A stretch of 23,511 nucleotides of DNA from Lachnospiraceae bacterium (GTDB taxonomy: Bacteria; Bacillota; Clostridia; Lachnospirales; Lachnospiraceae), in NCBI GenBank assembly GCA_900772845.1, contig CAAGSD010000116.1:1-23511 (forward strand). The letters are read 5' to 3'. Shown here piece after piece: positions 1 through 7,977 of this stretch. The notes below the pieces were generated by a model. That model saw only the letters and a program-made list of their open reading frames with translations, made no database searches and had not been told where the DNA came from. Each line of letters starts with the position of its first letter. The first letter of the stretch is position 1. Both the position numbers and the translations under genes were made by a program.

Positions 1-117
1 CAGGCGGACGCTGACAAGCAGCTTCCATGCCTGATCGTAATCCAGAGTGCATCCGGCATCCGGGTATTCTTTTTTCAGACGTTCTATGATTTCTAATGCT
101 CGTTGTTTTTTTGTCAT
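1..117 (-). CDS. nth: Endonuclease III (partial, N-terminus only)
   Basis: This is the first 39 codons of a gene that runs off the left edge of the window. The translation starts MTKKQRALEIIERLKKEYP and continues through a DYDQAWKLLVSVRL stretch. That matches the N-terminal helix and the 'F/W-x-LL(I/V)(A/S)V-L' segment of endonuclease III, a DNA glycosylase/AP lyase that removes oxidised pyrimidines in base excision repair. The helix-hairpin-helix motif, the catalytic Lys/Asp and the Fe-S cysteines would lie outside the window and cannot be checked. The gene starts 35 nt after the rlmH stop, with only a weak ribosome-binding site, so it is probably the last or a late gene of the same transcript. 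Confidence 0.8.
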   Translation of the reverse strand, partial: MTKKQRALEIIERLKKEYPDAGCTLDYDQAWKLLVSVRL

Positions 118-152
118 ATTTTCGTCACTTTTGTTTAAAATAGTTACATACT

Positions 153-635
153 TTACTTATGGTAAGGCTCGTGCTGAATGATCCGGAAAGCACGGTAGAT
201 CTGCTCACACAGGATCACCCTCATGAGTTGGTGCGGAAAAGTCATTCTGGAAAAACTCAAAGCCAGATCCGCCTTCTCGCAGACATTTTTGTGCAGTCCC
301 AGAGAACCTCCGATAACGAAACAGATATGGCTGTTCCCCCGGACGCTGCAATCCTCAATCCATGCCGCAAATTCTTCGGAAGAATAATTTTTGCCGGCGA
401 TCTCCAGTGTCACGATCAGGGCATCCTGTGGCAGCTTTGCAAGAATGCGGGCTGCCTCTTTTTCACGGATCTGATCTTCCAGAACGGCGCTTGCTCCATC
501 CGGTGTCATCTCATCCGCCACTTCGATAATGTTCAACTTTGTGTAACGGCTCAGACGTTTGCTGTATTCGTCAATGGCATCACGAAAAAATTTCTCCTTG
601 ATCTTCCCTACACATACAATAGATATTTTGATCAT
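153..635 (-). CDS. rlmH: 23S rRNA (pseudouridine1915-N3)-methyltransferase RlmH
   Basis: The 160-residue product has the family's usual length and is full length. RlmH is a SPOUT-class methyltransferase that uses S-adenosylmethionine to methylate N3 of pseudouridine 1915 in helix 69 of 23S rRNA on the assembled ribosome. Visible signatures are the SAM-site loop FVIGGSLGL (residues 106-114) and the C-terminal trefoil-knot segment around MTFPHQLMRVILCEQIYRAFRI (131-152), ending in the typical HEPYHK tail. The start codon overlaps the stop of the upstream zinc-ribbon gene by 4 nt, which suggests translational coupling. Identification is firm. Confidence 0.97.
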   Translation of the reverse strand: MIKISIVCVGKIKEKFFRDAIDEYSKRLSRYTKLNIIEVADEMTPDGASAVLEDQIREKEAARILAKLPQDALIVTLEIAGKNYSSEEFAAWIEDCSVRGNSHICFVIGGSLGLHKNVCEKADLALSFSRMTFPHQLMRVILCEQIYRAFRIIQHEPYHK

Positions 636-1537
636 TCTTCCTCTGCTCCGTCAGTATCCGGGAAGATCTGTTCGTAGGTCTTCGTGTCGATGAGATTCTC
701 CAGCATCTGCTGGTCCAGATTCATGAACTGATGGTTCATCTGGCTGCGGATAACCTCAAACCTCTTGTAATACAAGGCTTCTTCGGGAGTATCTGCGGCA
801 TTTTCGATCTGCGCATCGATTTTTTCTGCTGTCAGGTTTTCCTCGCTCCATTTCAGTAAGGTATCTACCAGAGAGTTCTCGGACTCTGCCTTTTTCTCGA
901 AAAGCTTTGCATTACGCATGGACACCACGCCCATGACAATAAAGAGGATAAATACAGCACTCATGACCCCGTAGAACATGTACGGATTCCCGATGTTAAA
1001 GGGTAGTGCTCCTGTAATTCCAAGAGTCATCACCAGTATTCCCAAAACACCCACAATTAGCAGTACCCAGGCGGAGGATCTGTTTTCCTCCGCTTTAGCA
1101 CCACTGTTCATATAGGTCAGTCCGCCCTGCGTAGATGCGGCTCTCAGCAATTCCGAAGAATTTGGCTTTTCTTCCGATGCGTCATCTTCGTCCGGCATCA
1201 GGAATTCGTCTACCGCAGCTTCTTCCTCTGCGGCATTCTCCTTGTGTTCCTTTTCCTGCTGCTCTAAGAAAACTCTGGCTATGGTCTTCGCTTTTTTCTC
1301 GTCCTTTGCATCTACAAACAGTTCATAGACCTGCTCTGTCTCATCATAGACAAGTTTACTTTTTCCTACTCCATTGTATGTAAGGAAGTCTTTTAACTTC
1401 TCCATCTCATCCTGTTCACCGAACAGCACAGAGGTCCAGTCCGTCAATTCTTCCTCACTTACCAGTGTTTCTCCGCAATCGGGACATACGGTGATTCCTT
1501 CCCGATATTCATTTTTACATTTCGGACACCATGCCAT
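632..1537 (-). CDS. Zinc-ribbon membrane protein of unknown function
   Basis: The 301-residue product has no recognised function. A zinc ribbon at the N-terminus has cysteines at 4, 7, 18 and 21 (CPKC...CPDC). Residues 34-95 look like a small alpha/beta domain resembling DUF2007-type 'signal transducing' proteins (WTSVLFGEQDEMEKLKDFL...); that match is by eye only. An acidic linker (100-130) follows, then two membrane segments (about 157-179 and 186-206) and a C-terminal soluble helical region of about 95 residues. The gene lies 32 nt downstream of nfnB and overlaps rlmH by 4 nt, so it is transcribed with them. It may be a membrane-attached adaptor, which is an inference. Confidence 0.75.
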   Translation of the reverse strand: MAWCPKCKNEYREGITVCPDCGETLVSEEELTDWTSVLFGEQDEMEKLKDFLTYNGVGKSKLVYDETEQVYELFVDAKDEKKAKTIARVFLEQQEKEHKENAAEEEAAVDEFLMPDEDDASEEKPNSSELLRAASTQGGLTYMNSGAKAEENRSSAWVLLIVGVLGILVMTLGITGALPFNIGNPYMFYGVMSAVFILFIVMGVVSMRNAKLFEKKAESENSLVDTLLKWSEENLTAEKIDAQIENAADTPEEALYYKRFEVIRSQMNHQFMNLDQQMLENLIDTKTYEQIFPDTDGAEEE

Positions 1538-1569
1538 ATGCTAACACCATCCTTAATATTCAAACTACT

Positions 1570-2955
1570 CTACTTTGCACTCAGATATTCATCAATACCC
1601 TTGGCAGCAGCCTTACCTGCTCCCATTGCCAGAATTACGGTAGCTGCTCCTGTCACCGCATCTCCTCCGGCATAGACACCTTCCTTGGTGGTCTTGCCGT
1701 TATTTTCATCCGCAATGATGCACTTCCACTTATTGGTATCCAGGCCTTTGGTGGTAGAAGAGATCAGAGGGTTCGGAGAGGTACCGAGAGACATGATCAC
1801 GGTATCCAGTTCCATGACGAATTCGGATCCGGGAACTTCTACGGGACGGCGTCTGCCGCTCTCGTCAGGCTCACCCAGTTCCATACGGATGCACTTCATG
1901 CCGGTCACCCATCCCTTATCGTCGGACAGGATTTCTATAGGATTGGTCAGCAGATCAAAAATGATGCCTTCCTCTTTTGCATGATGTACTTCTTCTACTC
2001 TGGCAGGAAGTTCTTCTTCACTTCTGCGGTATACAATGTGTACTTCAGCACCCAGACGAAGTGCGGTTCTTGCAGCATCCATAGCCACGTTACCGCCGCC
2101 GACAACGGCTACCTTTTTACCGTGCATGATAGGGGTTCTGGAATCGGGATCAAAAGCCTTCATCAGGTTGCTTCTGGTCAGGTACTCATTGGCGGAGAAG
2201 ACACCGTTGGCATTCTCGCCGGGGATACCCATGAACTTCGGCAGGCCTGCGCCGGAACCGATAAATACGGCATGGAAGCCCTCTTCATCCATCAGCTGAT
2301 CAATGGTTACGGATTTACCTACGACTACATTGGTCTCAATATGCACACCGAGGGACTTTACGTTCTCGATCTCTTTTGCCACAACGCCGGTCTTGGGAAG
2401 ACGGAATTCGGGAATACCGTATACCAGTACACCGCCTGCCTCATGCAGCGCCTCGAAAATGGTAACATCATAACCAAGCTTTGCCAGATCTCCGGCACAG
2501 GTAAGTCCTGCGGGGCCGGAACCGATGACAGCTACCTTTTTACCATTCTTCTGTGCTGCGGGAGTGGGCTTGATGCCGTTCTCTCTTGCCCAGTCTGCCA
2601 CAAAACGCTCCAGCTTACCGATGGAGATGGGATCTCCCTTGAAGCCGCGGATACATTTTCCTTCGCACTGACTCTCCTGCGGACATACACGACCGCAGAC
2701 AGCGGGAAGTGCGCTGGATTCGCTGATGATACGATAAGCCTCCTCAATATTCCCGTTCTTCACCTGTTCGATGAACTGCGGGATCTGAATAGCTACGGGA
2801 CAGCCCTTTACACACTGTGCGTTTTTACAATTAATGCAACGGGAAGCCTCTTCCATTGCTTCCTCTTTGTTATATCCGAGACAAACCTCTTTGAAATTGG
2901 TAGCACGTTCCTTTGCATCCTGCTCTCTGACAGGAATTCTCTTTAATACATCCAT
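1570..2955 (-). CDS. nfnB: NADP(H)-binding large subunit of Nfn transhydrogenase (glutamate synthase small-subunit family)
   Basis: The 461-residue protein has the domain order of the glutamate-synthase small subunit/NfnB family. An N-terminal Fe-S domain has cysteines at 40, 43, 48, 52 and 87, 91, 97, 101. An FAD-binding Rossmann motif, VAVIGSGPAG, lies at about 142-150. A second dinucleotide motif, VAVVGGGNVAMDAA, is followed by HIVYRRSEEELPAR, whose arginines fit NADP(H). The family also includes GltD and the uncharacterised 'gltA' genes. The partner encoded 52 nt upstream is NfnA and no glutamate synthase large subunit is present. This points to NfnAB, the flavin-based electron-bifurcating NADH-dependent reduced ferredoxin:NADP+ oxidoreductase in the cytoplasm. 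A role with another partner cannot be excluded. Confidence 0.88.
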   Translation of the reverse strand: MDVLKRIPVREQDAKERATNFKEVCLGYNKEEAMEEASRCINCKNAQCVKGCPVAIQIPQFIEQVKNGNIEEAYRIISESSALPAVCGRVCPQESQCEGKCIRGFKGDPISIGKLERFVADWARENGIKPTPAAQKNGKKVAVIGSGPAGLTCAGDLAKLGYDVTIFEALHEAGGVLVYGIPEFRLPKTGVVAKEIENVKSLGVHIETNVVVGKSVTIDQLMDEEGFHAVFIGSGAGLPKFMGIPGENANGVFSANEYLTRSNLMKAFDPDSRTPIMHGKKVAVVGGGNVAMDAARTALRLGAEVHIVYRRSEEELPARVEEVHHAKEEGIIFDLLTNPIEILSDDKGWVTGMKCIRMELGEPDESGRRRPVEVPGSEFVMELDTVIMSLGTSPNPLISSTTKGLDTNKWKCIIADENNGKTTKEGVYAGGDAVTGAATVILAMGAGKAAAKGIDEYLSAK

Positions 2956-3007
2956 TTTATTTAACCATGCCTTTCTGATTTATCGTGTTCAAGCTTTTCC
3001 CATGAGA

Positions 3008-3886
3008 CTACTGACAGTTGCCGCAGCCGCCGTGATGGGTGTCTCCCTCTTCCAGGGCCAGCATTGCACGTCCCTCTGCAGTCTTATAAATCTGCTGACG
3101 TCTCATTGCTTCATCAAAGTTTACTTCATGTCCATCGAATTCCGGTCCGTCAACGCAGGCGAATTTTACTTTACCGCCGACAGTCACACGACAGGCACCG
3201 CACATTCCCGTACCGTCTACCATAATGGGATTCAGGCTGACAACGGTGGGAATCTCCAGTTCTTTGGTCAGAAGACACACGAATTTCATCATGATCATGG
3301 GACCGATAGCAATACACAGATCATATTTTTTGCCTTCTGCCACCAGATCTTTGATGGTCTGGGTTACCATACCGCTTCTTCCGTAAGAACCATCGTCTGT
3401 GGTTACATACAGGTTGCCTGCCACTGCTTCCATTTCTTTTTCCAGGATCAGCAGGTCTTTTGTCTTACTGCCCACGATAACATCTGCGGCAACACCGTGC
3501 TCATGCAGCCATTTTACCTGGGGGTATACCGGTGCTGCTCCTACACCACCTGCAACGAAGAGGATCTTTTTGGATTTCACTTCTTCCAGAGGCTGCTCCA
3601 CAAGTTCGGAAGGACGTCCTAAGGGACCTACAAAATCATGGAAATATTCCCCTTCTTCTAACTGTGCCATCATTTTGGTTCCAGCGCCTACCGTCTGGAA
3701 CACAATTGTGATGGTTCCTTTTTCTCTGTTGTAATCACAGATAGTCAGAGGGATTCTCTCTCCTTCACTGTCCATTCTTACGATGACAAACTGACCGGGT
3801 TCACAGGTCTTCGCCACTCTTTTTGCCTCTACCTCCATCAGATAGATGTTGGTTGTCAGTTCCTGTTTTTTTACGATCTTATACAT
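3008..3886 (-). CDS. nfnA: NAD(H)/FAD-binding small subunit of Nfn transhydrogenase
   Basis: The 292-residue protein belongs to the sulfide/dihydroorotate dehydrogenase-like ferredoxin-NADP reductase family. The N-terminal FAD-binding barrel contains EPGQFVIVRMDSEGERIPLTI (29-49), and the nucleotide-binding half begins at ILFVAGGVGAAPVYPQ (108-123). The C-terminal [2Fe-2S] site has Asp224, Cys229, Cys232 and Cys244. The Asp-Cys-Cys-Cys spacing (5, 3, 12) is what is known for NfnA of Thermotoga, where an Asp replaces one Cys ligand; I recalled that comparison and did not compute it. The extra tail ends in GGCGNCQ. It forms the bifurcating NfnAB complex with the downstream nfnB. The gene begins 34 nt after the TPR membrane protein gene, probably in the same transcript as folD and fhs. 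Confidence 0.88.
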   Translation of the reverse strand: MYKIVKKQELTTNIYLMEVEAKRVAKTCEPGQFVIVRMDSEGERIPLTICDYNREKGTITIVFQTVGAGTKMMAQLEEGEYFHDFVGPLGRPSELVEQPLEEVKSKKILFVAGGVGAAPVYPQVKWLHEHGVAADVIVGSKTKDLLILEKEMEAVAGNLYVTTDDGSYGRSGMVTQTIKDLVAEGKKYDLCIAIGPMIMMKFVCLLTKELEIPTVVSLNPIMVDGTGMCGACRVTVGGKVKFACVDGPEFDGHEVNFDEAMRRQQIYKTAEGRAMLALEEGDTHHGGCGNCQ

Positions 3887-3920
3887 TTCTCTTTTCCGTC
3901 CCTTCTGTTAGGATTTATTT

Positions 3921-5384
3921 CTAAACAGCTGTCAGATGATATTGGCGGCTGTTTTCGTCCAACTGCAATTTATATAATTCCCGGGTATACGCATTTGCGG
4001 CAAACAGATTGCCTGTTCTGGTAAGCGTTCCGTCTTCCCCTCTGTAAATCTCAGCAATTACATAAAAGTCGTCAACTTTGTTGATATTGGTTACGTACTG
4101 ATACTGGTACAGATATGCAGCTCCTGATTCATCAAAGCTGCCGGAAGCATCCCATATCCTTCCACTCTGTATGCAATAATTAACAACATCCTGCACGGCC
4201 TCTTCCGGCGTATACGCCGTATTCAGCGCCAGATTATAGCTTTTTTCCACGATCTCACTTTTTCTTCCCTCTGCAATCCTGATAAAACGAAATACCGATT
4301 TACCTAAAGGCATGGGAATCGGTCCGGTATATACCGAAGAATTCTGCGTGGGATCCGAACCATCAGTCGTATAGTAGACATCCTCACCGTCAGACACTTC
4401 TATATTGATGGGAAATTCATAATCCCCACTGACTGCCGTGACATCCGGTGCACTTAACTTTTCAATTTCAATATGATAATCTTTAGTGACTACTTTGCTG
4501 CTGATATCATTTTCGTTGATGTAGATTGCTTTCACACAATAATCACCACTTTCCAGTAAAATCGGTGCCGTATACAACGAGCTGTCTGCATCCGGCTCAC
4601 TTCCGTCCATGGTATAGTAAATTTTCCCGCTGCCGAAAGTAGTCAGCTTCAACGGCTGGATACTGGTGTAATACCCCTCCTGCAGACTGAATTCCGGCTC
4701 CATCGCCATATAGCTCTGATATTTACTCATTATGTTTACATTGCCGCAATTCTGCAGCAGGTCATCGATGGTTTTATAATCATCTCTTGCTGCATAAATA
4801 GCAATCAGTTTTCCATAAGCGCTTTCCAGTTGTTCCATCGTTGCTGTGGGGTCAGTAATGATCTCACGCAATAAATATTCATATTCCATCTTATTGTTCT
4901 TCTGGAAATAAATATCTGCCAGTTCAAATTTTAAAGTGATATTCTCAGGATCTATCTCCAAAGCCCTTTCATAACAGGCAATGGCCCGATCATATTCCTC
5001 TTCAGTAACATATTCTCTGGCACATTTGCTCTGATATTCGGCAGAGTGATAATGTGAATAAGAAATTCCAGATCCAATACATACCACTGCTACGACTACC
5101 AGCACCAATATCAGCACAACGAATTTCCAACGGAATGGATGTCTTGCTTTCTCTTCCTGCGATATCTCGTCCCAGTCCTGTAGTTCTGAGGCGTTTTGCA
5201 GTAGCTCCTGTTTCTCATCTGCATCTCCTTGCGGATCCATTTCTCTGGCAATATCGTTCAGTGTCTGTTCCATGTTGTATTCAATTTCCGGCTCAAAATC
5301 AGGGACAATGTGAATGTCTTCACCGCAATGTTCGCAGTAAAGCATTCCTTCTTTCATCTCTGCCCCGCAATTCGGACACTTCAT
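3921..5384 (-). CDS. Zinc-ribbon/TPR membrane protein with two chitobiase-type repeats, function unknown
   Basis: The 487-residue product has an unusual mosaic. It has a cytoplasmic zinc ribbon (Cys3, 6, 17, 20), an acidic linker, one membrane segment (about 87-107) and a TPR-like helical region (about 117-210, with EEEYDRAIACYERALEIDPEN). Two copies of a CHB_HEX-type beta repeat follow: YYTMDGSEP..SSLYTAPI at 256-275 and YYTTDGSDP..SSVYTGPI at 337-356. The last 100 residues form a further domain with no recognised match. Topology suggests the zinc ribbon is inside and the repeats are outside the cell. The gene starts 4 nt after the folD stop; its ribosome-binding sequence AGAGGA lies in the last folD codons. 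Position within a folate/Nfn gene run does not explain its job. It could be a surface or sensor protein, which is speculative. Confidence 0.8.
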   Translation of the reverse strand: MKCPNCGAEMKEGMLYCEHCGEDIHIVPDFEPEIEYNMEQTLNDIAREMDPQGDADEKQELLQNASELQDWDEISQEEKARHPFRWKFVVLILVLVVVAVVCIGSGISYSHYHSAEYQSKCAREYVTEEEYDRAIACYERALEIDPENITLKFELADIYFQKNNKMEYEYLLREIITDPTATMEQLESAYGKLIAIYAARDDYKTIDDLLQNCGNVNIMSKYQSYMAMEPEFSLQEGYYTSIQPLKLTTFGSGKIYYTMDGSEPDADSSLYTAPILLESGDYCVKAIYINENDISSKVVTKDYHIEIEKLSAPDVTAVSGDYEFPINIEVSDGEDVYYTTDGSDPTQNSSVYTGPIPMPLGKSVFRFIRIAEGRKSEIVEKSYNLALNTAYTPEEAVQDVVNYCIQSGRIWDASGSFDESGAAYLYQYQYVTNINKVDDFYVIAEIYRGEDGTLTRTGNLFAANAYTRELYKLQLDENSRQYHLTAV

Positions 5385-5388
5385 ACGA

Positions 5389-6243
5389 CTATCCTCTTAC
5401 TGCCTGCAAAGCAACAGATTCCAGGCAGTTATTCATGAGCATGGCTATCGTCATGGGGCCTACGCCTCCGGGCACCGGAGTAATGGCACTGCATACAGGC
5501 TCTACGCTTTCAAAATCTACATCTCCGCATAACTTATTCTGCTCATTGCGGTGAATACCGACATCGATAACGACAGCGCCTTCTTTAACATACTCTGCTG
5601 TGATCATTTTGGGTCTGCCAACAGCCACCACCAGAATATCCGCTCTTTTTGCCACTTCCTTCAGATCCCCGGTACGACTGTGTGCCACAGTCACTGTACC
5701 GTTTTCGCGAAGCAACAGTAATGCCATGGGTTTCCCGACAATATTACTTCTGCCGATGACCACACATTCTTTTCCAGCAATTTCAATTCCGGAACGTTTT
5801 AACAGCTGAATCACTCCTGCCGGTGTACAGGATACAAAACCAGGTTTACCGATGCAAAGTGCACCGACATTCTGAGGATGAAATCCATCTACATCTTTCA
5901 AAGGAGAAATGGTATCCAATATCTTTTCTTCGTCAATGTGTGCAGGCAGCGGCAACTGTACCAGAATCCCGTTGACGTCTGCTCTGCCATTCAGTTCATG
6001 GATCAGATCTAATAATTCGTTCTCCGTTGTTTCTTCCGCAAGTTCATAAGCCAAAGAACGGATTCCCACATATTCACATGCCTTCTTTTTATTACGTACA
6101 TATACGCTGGAGGCCGGATCTGCACCTACCTGGATCACGGCCAGGGTCACTTCGCAGCCCTGTTCTTTTAACCGTGCGACTTTTTCTTTTACTTCATCCT
6201 TAATCTGCGTAGAAATAACTTTTCCGTCTATCAACTGTGCCAT
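5389..6243 (-). CDS. folD: Bifunctional methylene-THF dehydrogenase/methenyl-THF cyclohydrolase FolD
   Basis: FolD interconverts 5,10-methylene-, methenyl- and 10-formyl-tetrahydrofolate with NADP(H). Using the start at 6243 the protein has 284 residues, the family size, and begins MAQLIDGKVIS. A longer reading from 6276 adds 11 residues that fit no homologue I know and would overlap fhs. Key features are YVRNKKKACEYVGI with the catalytic Lys52 (Lys56 in E. coli), QLPLP, the DVDGFHPQN loop, the nucleotide motif VVIGRSNIVGKP and the closing TPVPGGVGPMTIAML. The gene is 19 nt after the fhs stop, so the two act in sequence: Fhs makes 10-formyl-THF and FolD takes it to methylene-THF. No separate fchA is seen here. 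Confidence 0.96.
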   Translation of the reverse strand: MAQLIDGKVISTQIKDEVKEKVARLKEQGCEVTLAVIQVGADPASSVYVRNKKKACEYVGIRSLAYELAEETTENELLDLIHELNGRADVNGILVQLPLPAHIDEEKILDTISPLKDVDGFHPQNVGALCIGKPGFVSCTPAGVIQLLKRSGIEIAGKECVVIGRSNIVGKPMALLLLRENGTVTVAHSRTGDLKEVAKRADILVVAVGRPKMITAEYVKEGAVVIDVGIHRNEQNKLCGDVDFESVEPVCSAITPVPGGVGPMTIAMLMNNCLESVALQAVRG

Positions 6244-6254
6244 ATGACACTTAT

Positions 6255-6261
6255 CCTCCTT
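6255..6261 (-). promoter_or_regulatory. Ribosome-binding site that sets the folD start
   Basis: On the minus strand AAGGAGG lies 11 nt before the ATG at 6243 and just after the fhs stop codon. No comparable sequence precedes the upstream in-frame ATG at 6276, which lies inside the fhs coding sequence. This supports the shorter FolD. Confidence 0.7.
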
Positions 6262-6262
6262 A

Positions 6263-7933
6263 TCAGAACAATCCAACGATTCTTCCTGTATCGTCTACAT
6301 CAATATTATAGGCAGCAGGTGCCTTGGGCAGTCCCGGCATGGTCATAACCGCACCGGTAAGAACGACAACAAATCCGGCTCCGGCAGAAACATATACCTC
6401 TCTGACATTTAATTCAAAACCAGAGGGTCTGCCAAGCAGTGTGGGATCATCCGACAGAGAATACTGGTTTTTCGCCATGCAGACCGGCAGATTTCCGAAT
6501 CCGAGCTCTGTCAGCCTCTTTAGCTGTTTTGCTGCGGCAGGTGCAAAGTTAACACTGTCTGCACCATAAATTTCCTGCGCAATTTTTGTGATCTTATCCT
6601 TCAGAGAAGCTTCTTCATCGTAAAGAACATGGAAATGATTTTCTTTTTCCTCCATGGCCTTTAACACTTTTTCAGCCAGTGCGATACCGCCTTCTCCGCC
6701 CTTTTCCCATACTTCGGAAAGTGCAAACTCGCAGCCCTTTGCTTCACAGAACTCCTTGACATAAGCAGTCTCCGCTGCACTGTCTGTGATAAAAGAATTC
6801 AGTGTCACTACCACAGGCACACCGTATTTCTGCAAATTTTCAATATGTTTTTCCAGATTGGCAATTCCCTTTTTCAGGGCATCCAGATTCTCGGCACCCA
6901 GATCCGCCTTGGCAACACCACCATTATATTTCAGCGCACGGATCGTTGCTACCAGTACTACTGCATCAGGAGTCAGCCCTGCCATGCGGCACTTGATATC
7001 AAAGAACTTTTCAGCGCCCAGATCTGCGCCGAATCCTGCCTCTGTAATACAATAATCCGCCATTTTCAGAGCTGCCTTTGTGGCTCTCACAGAGTTGCAT
7101 CCATGGGCAATATTGGCAAAGGGACCACCGTGTACCAGTGCCGGAGTATGCTCCAGCGTCTGGATCAGATTCGGCTTGATGGCATCCTTTAACAGAGCCG
7201 CCATAGCGCCTACCGCTTTCAGCTGTCCTGCCGTAACCGGTTCTCCCTGGTAATTATAAGCAACTACAATCTTGGACAGGCGTTCTTTCAGATCCTTCAT
7301 ATCATCTGCCAGACACAGGATTGCCATGATCTCGCTGGCAACGGTGATGACAAAATGATCCTCTCTTACAAAACCGTCCATCTTATTACCGAGACCTACG
7401 ACAATATTACGCAGAACACGGTCATTCATATCCTCACAACGCTTCCAGACGATCTGTCTGGTATCGATTCCCAATTCATTGCCCTGCTGGATATGATTGT
7501 CTAAAAGTGCAGCCAGCAGATTGTTGGCAGAGGTGATCGCATGAAAATCACCGGTAAAATGCAGATTCAGTTCCTCCATCGGAACTACCTGGGCATAGCC
7601 GCCTCCGGCAGCACCACCTTTAATGCCGAAACAGGGACCCAGGGAAGGCTCTCTGAGTGCGATCACAGCCTTTTTCCCCATTCTTCCGAAAGCTTCTCCC
7701 AGACCTACGGTGGTCGTGGTCTTGCCTTCTCCTGCCGGGGTAGGGTTTATGGCGGTTACCAGGATCAGTTTTCCGTCCGGTCGATCCTGAATCTTACTTA
7801 AAAATTCTTCGGAAAGCTTTGCCTTGTATTTTCCGTAAAGTTCCAGATCATCCGCTTCTATTCCGATACTTGCAGCCACTTCCGTAATCGGCTCCATTAC
7901 CGCTTCCTGTGCAATTTCAATATCTGTTTTCAT
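6263..7933 (-). CDS. fhs: Formate-tetrahydrofolate ligase
   Basis: Fhs (formyl-THF synthetase) joins formate to tetrahydrofolate with ATP, giving 10-formyl-THF for purine and fMet synthesis or for the methyl branch of the Wood-Ljungdahl pathway. The 556-residue protein is full length for the family. The nucleotide loop PTPAGEGKTTTTVGLGEA lies at about 64-81, followed by REPSLGPCFGIKGGAAGGGYAQVVPM and the conserved GDFHAITSANNLLAALLDNH segment. A clear ribosome-binding sequence, GGAGGG, precedes the ATG. The gene starts 44 nt after the ftsK stop, and I see no convincing promoter or terminator in that gap. Its direct neighbour folD carries the next pathway step. Whether this organism makes acetate through this pathway cannot be told from the window. 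Confidence 0.98.
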   Translation of the reverse strand: MKTDIEIAQEAVMEPITEVAASIGIEADDLELYGKYKAKLSEEFLSKIQDRPDGKLILVTAINPTPAGEGKTTTTVGLGEAFGRMGKKAVIALREPSLGPCFGIKGGAAGGGYAQVVPMEELNLHFTGDFHAITSANNLLAALLDNHIQQGNELGIDTRQIVWKRCEDMNDRVLRNIVVGLGNKMDGFVREDHFVITVASEIMAILCLADDMKDLKERLSKIVVAYNYQGEPVTAGQLKAVGAMAALLKDAIKPNLIQTLEHTPALVHGGPFANIAHGCNSVRATKAALKMADYCITEAGFGADLGAEKFFDIKCRMAGLTPDAVVLVATIRALKYNGGVAKADLGAENLDALKKGIANLEKHIENLQKYGVPVVVTLNSFITDSAAETAYVKEFCEAKGCEFALSEVWEKGGEGGIALAEKVLKAMEEKENHFHVLYDEEASLKDKITKIAQEIYGADSVNFAPAAAKQLKRLTELGFGNLPVCMAKNQYSLSDDPTLLGRPSGFELNVREVYVSAGAGFVVVLTGAVMTMPGLPKAPAAYNIDVDDTGRIVGLF

Positions 7934-7977
7934 GTATTTTCCCTCCGTTTATTCAGACAGCCCCAGATGTCAGAAGA

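Noticed and set aside
1531..2946. A 471-codon open frame on the plus strand
   Set aside because: It lies antisense to nfnB, which has clear Fe-S, FAD and NADP motifs. The plus-strand translation has no domain, a low-complexity shadow composition and no ribosome-binding site.
6244..6276. Upstream in-frame ATG for folD that would add 11 residues
   Set aside because: It starts inside fhs, lacks a ribosome-binding site, and the added residues do not look like FolD. AAGGAGG sits before the inner ATG instead.
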